Shown here piece by piece: positions 6,956 to 9,451 of a DNA stretch of 9,451 nucleotides. The DNA lies in the NCBI GenBank assembly GCA_007695205.1, contig REEF01000565.1, positions 1-9,451 on the forward strand. The letters are read 5' to 3'. The notes beneath the pieces were generated by a model, which saw only the letters and a program-made list of their open reading frames with translations, was not told where the DNA came from and did not search any database. This DNA is from Planctomycetaceae bacterium (GTDB lineage Bacteria; Planctomycetota; Planctomycetia; Pirellulales; Pirellulaceae). Position 1 is the stretch's first letter. Each line of letters starts with the position of its first letter. The translations under genes and the position numbers were made by a program.

Positions 6956-8161
6956 ATGGATATCCTGCGAGTACTGGTGACGGACGACGAATTGGGCATG
7001 CGGCTGGGCGTAGCTCGGACACTGCGTGATTTCACCGTACAAGTGCCGGATGTCGAAGAGACGATCGGATTTGCCGTCGAGGAAGCCGACCGCGGCGAAG
7101 TCGCTTTGGAGAAGATCCGTGCTTCGCGGCCCGACATCCTGTTCCTCGATCATAAGATGCCGGGCATGAGCGGTTTGGAGGTTTTGGATGCGACACGGGA
7201 CCTGCAATCCGAGATGCTGACCATCATGATCACGGCGTATGCCTCGATCGAGACGGCGGTCCAGGCCACCAAACGGGGCGCCTATGATTTCCTGGCCAAA
7301 CCGTTCACGCCCGAAGAATTGAGGAACACAACCCGCAAAGCGGCCGCGCGGCTGGCATTGGCCAAGCAAGCGCGAAAACTGGCCGAAGAAAAACGCCAGG
7401 TACGATTTCAGTTCATTCGTGTTCTGGGGCACGAATTAAAAGCTCCGCTGAACGCGGTCGAAGGTTATCTGCGGATGCTGGAGGAAGGCCGGTTGGGTGA
7501 CCGATTGCCCGCCTATGACGAGGCGGTCAAACGCAGCCTGACACGCATCGAAGCAATGCGCAAGCTCGTGACGGACTTGCTGGACGTGACGCACATCGAA
7601 TCCGGGCAGCGTCAACGGCACCTGGCGATGGTCGATCTGGTCCAGATGGCACGCGGTGTTTTGGAGACGTTTGCATCCGAGGCGGCTGCGAAGCGAATCG
7701 AAATCGTCTGCCACGCGCCGGAGCCGGTGCAGTTGGTCGCCGATCGTGGCGAAATCGAGATGATGCTGAACAACCTGATCTCCAACGCGGTCAAGTACAA
7801 CCGCGAAGGGGGGCGAGTGGACGTGCGTTTGACGCGCGAGGCCGATCGGGTCACGATCGCCGTCGGCGACACAGGGATCGGCCTGACACCGGAAGAGGCC
7901 GAACGGCTGTTTGGCGAGTTCGTACGGATCCGCAACGAGAAGACGCAGAGCATCCTGGGCAGCGGCCTGGGGCTTTCCATCGTCAAGAAGCTGGCTTGGT
8001 TGTACGGCGGCGACGCGACGGTGAGCAGCCAGAGCGGTGTGGGCAGCACGTTTACCGTCGTCCTGTGTGACCAGCCGTCCGACCATTCGGCGATACCGAG
8101 TCCCCCTTTGACCAGCGAAAACTCGCTGACTTCCAGCTCGCAGATACCAACGACGGCGTAA
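6956..8161 (+). CDS. Hybrid receiver-histidine kinase (REC-HisKA-HATPase)
   Basis: This 401-residue cytoplasmic protein has a receiver domain in front of a transmitter. Receiver: D10/D11, acceptor D65 (FLDHKMPG), T93 and K115 (LAKPF). A helical connector (about 117-150) leads to a HisKA domain with H159 (GHELKAPLNA), an N-box with N273/N277, DTGIG (305-309) and GSGLGLSIVKK (335-345). The spacing from the acidic pair to the acceptor Asp is about 10 residues longer than in the neighbouring receiver, giving an enlarged loop around residues 25-38. The last 30 residues are Ser/Thr/Pro-rich and probably disordered. There is no sensor domain of its own, so it is probably controlled through its receiver, possibly by the upstream hydrogenase-kinase. 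ATG-6956 is preferred, with a weak GAGAG at 6941-6945. An in-frame TTG at 6935 overlaps the previous stop and lacks a ribosome site. The final target is not encoded here. Confidence 0.88.
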   Translation: MDILRVLVTDDELGMRLGVARTLRDFTVQVPDVEETIGFAVEEADRGEVALEKIRASRPDILFLDHKMPGMSGLEVLDATRDLQSEMLTIMITAYASIETAVQATKRGAYDFLAKPFTPEELRNTTRKAAARLALAKQARKLAEEKRQVRFQFIRVLGHELKAPLNAVEGYLRMLEEGRLGDRLPAYDEAVKRSLTRIEAMRKLVTDLLDVTHIESGQRQRHLAMVDLVQMARGVLETFASEAAAKRIEIVCHAPEPVQLVADRGEIEMMLNNLISNAVKYNREGGRVDVRLTREADRVTIAVGDTGIGLTPEEAERLFGEFVRIRNEKTQSILGSGLGLSIVKKLAWLYGGDATVSSQSGVGSTFTVVLCDQPSDHSAIPSPPLTSENSLTSSSQIPTTA

Positions 8162-8164
8162 GAC

Positions 8165-9229
8165 ATGCCCCTGAGCTTCCTCGAAATCCTGACTTGGCTC
8201 CGCGAGCAAGACCCCCAGCGCCTTGACCAGCTCTGGCAAGCGGCCGACGGGCTGCGAAAGCGATACGCCGGCGACGAAGTCCATCTGCGGGGGCTGATCG
8301 AGATCTCGAATTTCTGTACTTCCCGCTGTGCGTATTGCGGGCTGCGTGTTTCGAACACCGCGCTGACACGTTATCGGCTGAGCGAAGACGAGATCATGGA
8401 TGGCGTGCGCCAAGCGGTGGATTTCGGCTACGGCACGGTGGTCCTGCAAGCCGGCGAAGACCCGGGGCTGACGCGGGAAGGGGTCGCTGGGCTGGTTCGC
8501 CGGATCAAGACCGAAACGCCTTTGGCCGTGACGCTCAGCTTGGGCGAACGGCCGGAACAGGAACTGCTCGCCTGGCGAGCTGCGGGCGCGGACCGGTACC
8601 TGTTGCGGTTCGAGACCTCCAACCGCTCGTTGTACGACCGCATTCATCCTTCGCCGCCGAGCCGCGTTTCGAACCGTTTGGGCCTGCTGCCGCGTCTACG
8701 GGAAATGGGCTACGAGATCGGCAGCGGCGTGATGATCGGCATCCCCGGCCAGTCCTTCGAAGATCTTGCCCGCGACATCCAATGGTTCGGCGAGTTGGAT
8801 TTGGACATGATCGGCGTGGGGCCCTTCCTGCCGCACCCGGCAACTCCGCTGGGTGACCCGGGTTGGAGCGACACCGCCGAGGATCAGGTTCCCAGCAGCG
8901 AAGCGATGACCTACAAGGTGATCGCCCTTGCGCGGCTGGCGTGCCCGCGAGCCAACATACCCAGCACGACAGCCCTGGCCACGCTGAACCGTGCCCGCGG
9001 TCGCGAACTCGGACTGGCCCGCGGCGCGAACGTGGTCATGCCCAACCTGACGCCGCCCGCATACCGAGCCCTGTACGAAATCTATCCGGACAAAGCGTGC
9101 GTGCGAGAGACCAGCGACGCCTGCCACACGTGTCTGGGCATGCGGATCGCCGCCATCGACCGCCGCGTGGGCCAAGGCCGTGGCGATTCGCCCAACGCGA
9201 TTCATCGACAAACTCCCACAACCACGTGA
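8165..9229 (+). CDS. hydE: HydE: radical-SAM [FeFe]-hydrogenase maturase
   Basis: This 354-residue radical-SAM enzyme is needed, with HydF and HydG, to build the two-iron part of the H-cluster. The SAM-cluster motif is C51-x3-C55-x2-C58 (CTSRCAYCGLR), preceded by IEISNF. A second, C-terminal Cys set, C312-x7-C320-x2-C323, matches the extra cluster site of Thermotoga maritima HydE (C311, C319, C322) almost residue for residue. LQAGEDP (94-100), RFETSNRSLYDRIHP (148-162) and MIGIPGQ (190-196) fit the TIM-barrel core. Biotin synthase is the closest alternative, but the second Cys set and the hydrogenase context argue against it. The gene starts three bases after the hybrid kinase stop, so it is almost certainly co-transcribed and perhaps translated by re-initiation, since no strong Shine-Dalgarno is visible. 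The last 20 or so residues look poorly conserved. Confidence 0.93.
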   Translation: MPLSFLEILTWLREQDPQRLDQLWQAADGLRKRYAGDEVHLRGLIEISNFCTSRCAYCGLRVSNTALTRYRLSEDEIMDGVRQAVDFGYGTVVLQAGEDPGLTREGVAGLVRRIKTETPLAVTLSLGERPEQELLAWRAAGADRYLLRFETSNRSLYDRIHPSPPSRVSNRLGLLPRLREMGYEIGSGVMIGIPGQSFEDLARDIQWFGELDLDMIGVGPFLPHPATPLGDPGWSDTAEDQVPSSEAMTYKVIALARLACPRANIPSTTALATLNRARGRELGLARGANVVMPNLTPPAYRALYEIYPDKACVRETSDACHTCLGMRIAAIDRRVGQGRGDSPNAIHRQTPTTT

Positions 9230-9397
9230 CGCCGACCACGGCGCCACCAGCACCGGTCAAACCCGCGGCCGACGGTTCCTACACTGCGGTCACCAGCCCC
9301 GGCAGAACGCGCTGAGCCGGCAAAGCGGAACCTGCCCTCAGCATGGAGTTCAACCTGAACCGTCCCAATGAAAACGACTCCCGTGCCAAGCATTCCC
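9230..9397. other. Intergenic stretch after hydE with no supported gene
   Basis: No ORF here shows protein-family character. A weak stem CCGGC/GCCGG (9299-9303 with 9316-9320) lacks a U-tract and is not a convincing terminator. An ATG at 9343 opens a frame that runs through the right repeat and off the end of the window; it has no clear ribosome site. Confidence 0.5.
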
Positions 9398-9451
9398 CTA
9401 ACGCGGCCTCCGGCCGCAACCAACGTAGGTTGGGTCTCCGACCCGACCCGA
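9398..9451 (-). repeat. Right copy of terminal inverted repeat
   Basis: This is the reverse complement of 2-55, with 53 of 54 bases identical. The same three hairpins appear at 9403-9417, 9420-9433 and 9432-9444. The sequence ends at the edge of the repeat. This copy carries GGTCGG where the left one has AGTCGG next to the GTCGG tandem (base 9448 against base 5). It lies downstream of hydE with no coding sequence supported around it. Confidence 0.9.

Noticed and set aside
8165..9229. Biotin synthase (BioB)
   Set aside because: It has the HydE-type C-terminal Cx7CxxC and sits in a hydrogenase cluster.
9299..9320. Stem CCGGC/GCCGG as a terminator of the operon
   Set aside because: Five base pairs with a 12-base loop and no U-tract.
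9343..9451. ATG opening a frame that runs off the right end
   Set aside because: Only 36 codons, half of them in the repeat, with no clear ribosome site; cannot be supported.
1..9451. Composite transposon with the repeats as its ends
   Set aside because: No transposase or integrase gene is present, and the repeats coincide with the sequence ends, which fits an assembly break better.
1..9451. CRISPR array, tRNA or rRNA genes
   Set aside because: No regularly spaced repeats and no cloverleaf or ribosomal RNA signatures were seen; the gaps are too small.

Overview
The window is GC-rich with very tightly packed genes, all on the + strand. It encodes one [FeFe]-hydrogenase locus of an anaerobic, hydrogen-metabolising bacterium. 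The phylum cannot be fixed from sequence alone. The gene style and the dispersed palindromic repeat at both ends look planctomycete-like (Pirellulales-type) to me, but this is an impression, not a demonstration. The sequence reads like a complete metagenomic contig, because it begins and ends inside the two copies of one 54-base inverted repeat.

Layout: (1) left repeat, 2-55; (2) hydC-hydB-hydA, 112-4347, the three subunits of a soluble HydABC/Hnd-type hydrogenase that couples NAD(P)(H), and probably ferredoxin, to H2; (3) a 661-residue fusion of a sensory (group C-like) [FeFe]-hydrogenase module with a histidine kinase, 4377-6362; (4) a 138-base intergenic space holding a long imperfect inverted repeat, 6378-6459; (5) a stand-alone receiver protein, 6501-6938; (6) a receiver-histidine kinase hybrid, 6956-8161; (7) hydE, 8165-9229, a radical-SAM maturase for the H-cluster; (8) about 170 bases with no supported gene, then the right repeat, 9398-9451.

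How the parts fit (inference): HydABC makes or uses H2. The HydS-like kinase carries a modified H-cluster pocket and an extra [4Fe-4S] domain wired directly to a HisKA/HATPase transmitter, so it could report H2 or redox state. The two receiver proteins downstream are its likely phosphorylation targets. Neither has a DNA-binding or other output domain, so the relay must end in a protein outside the window or act by protein contact. HydE supplies part of the H-cluster assembly machinery; HydF and HydG are not in this window. The most notable points are the single-chain H2-sensor kinase inside the operon of a catalytic hydrogenase, the output-less two-receiver relay, and a Ser in HydA at a position where an H-cluster Cys ligand is expected.
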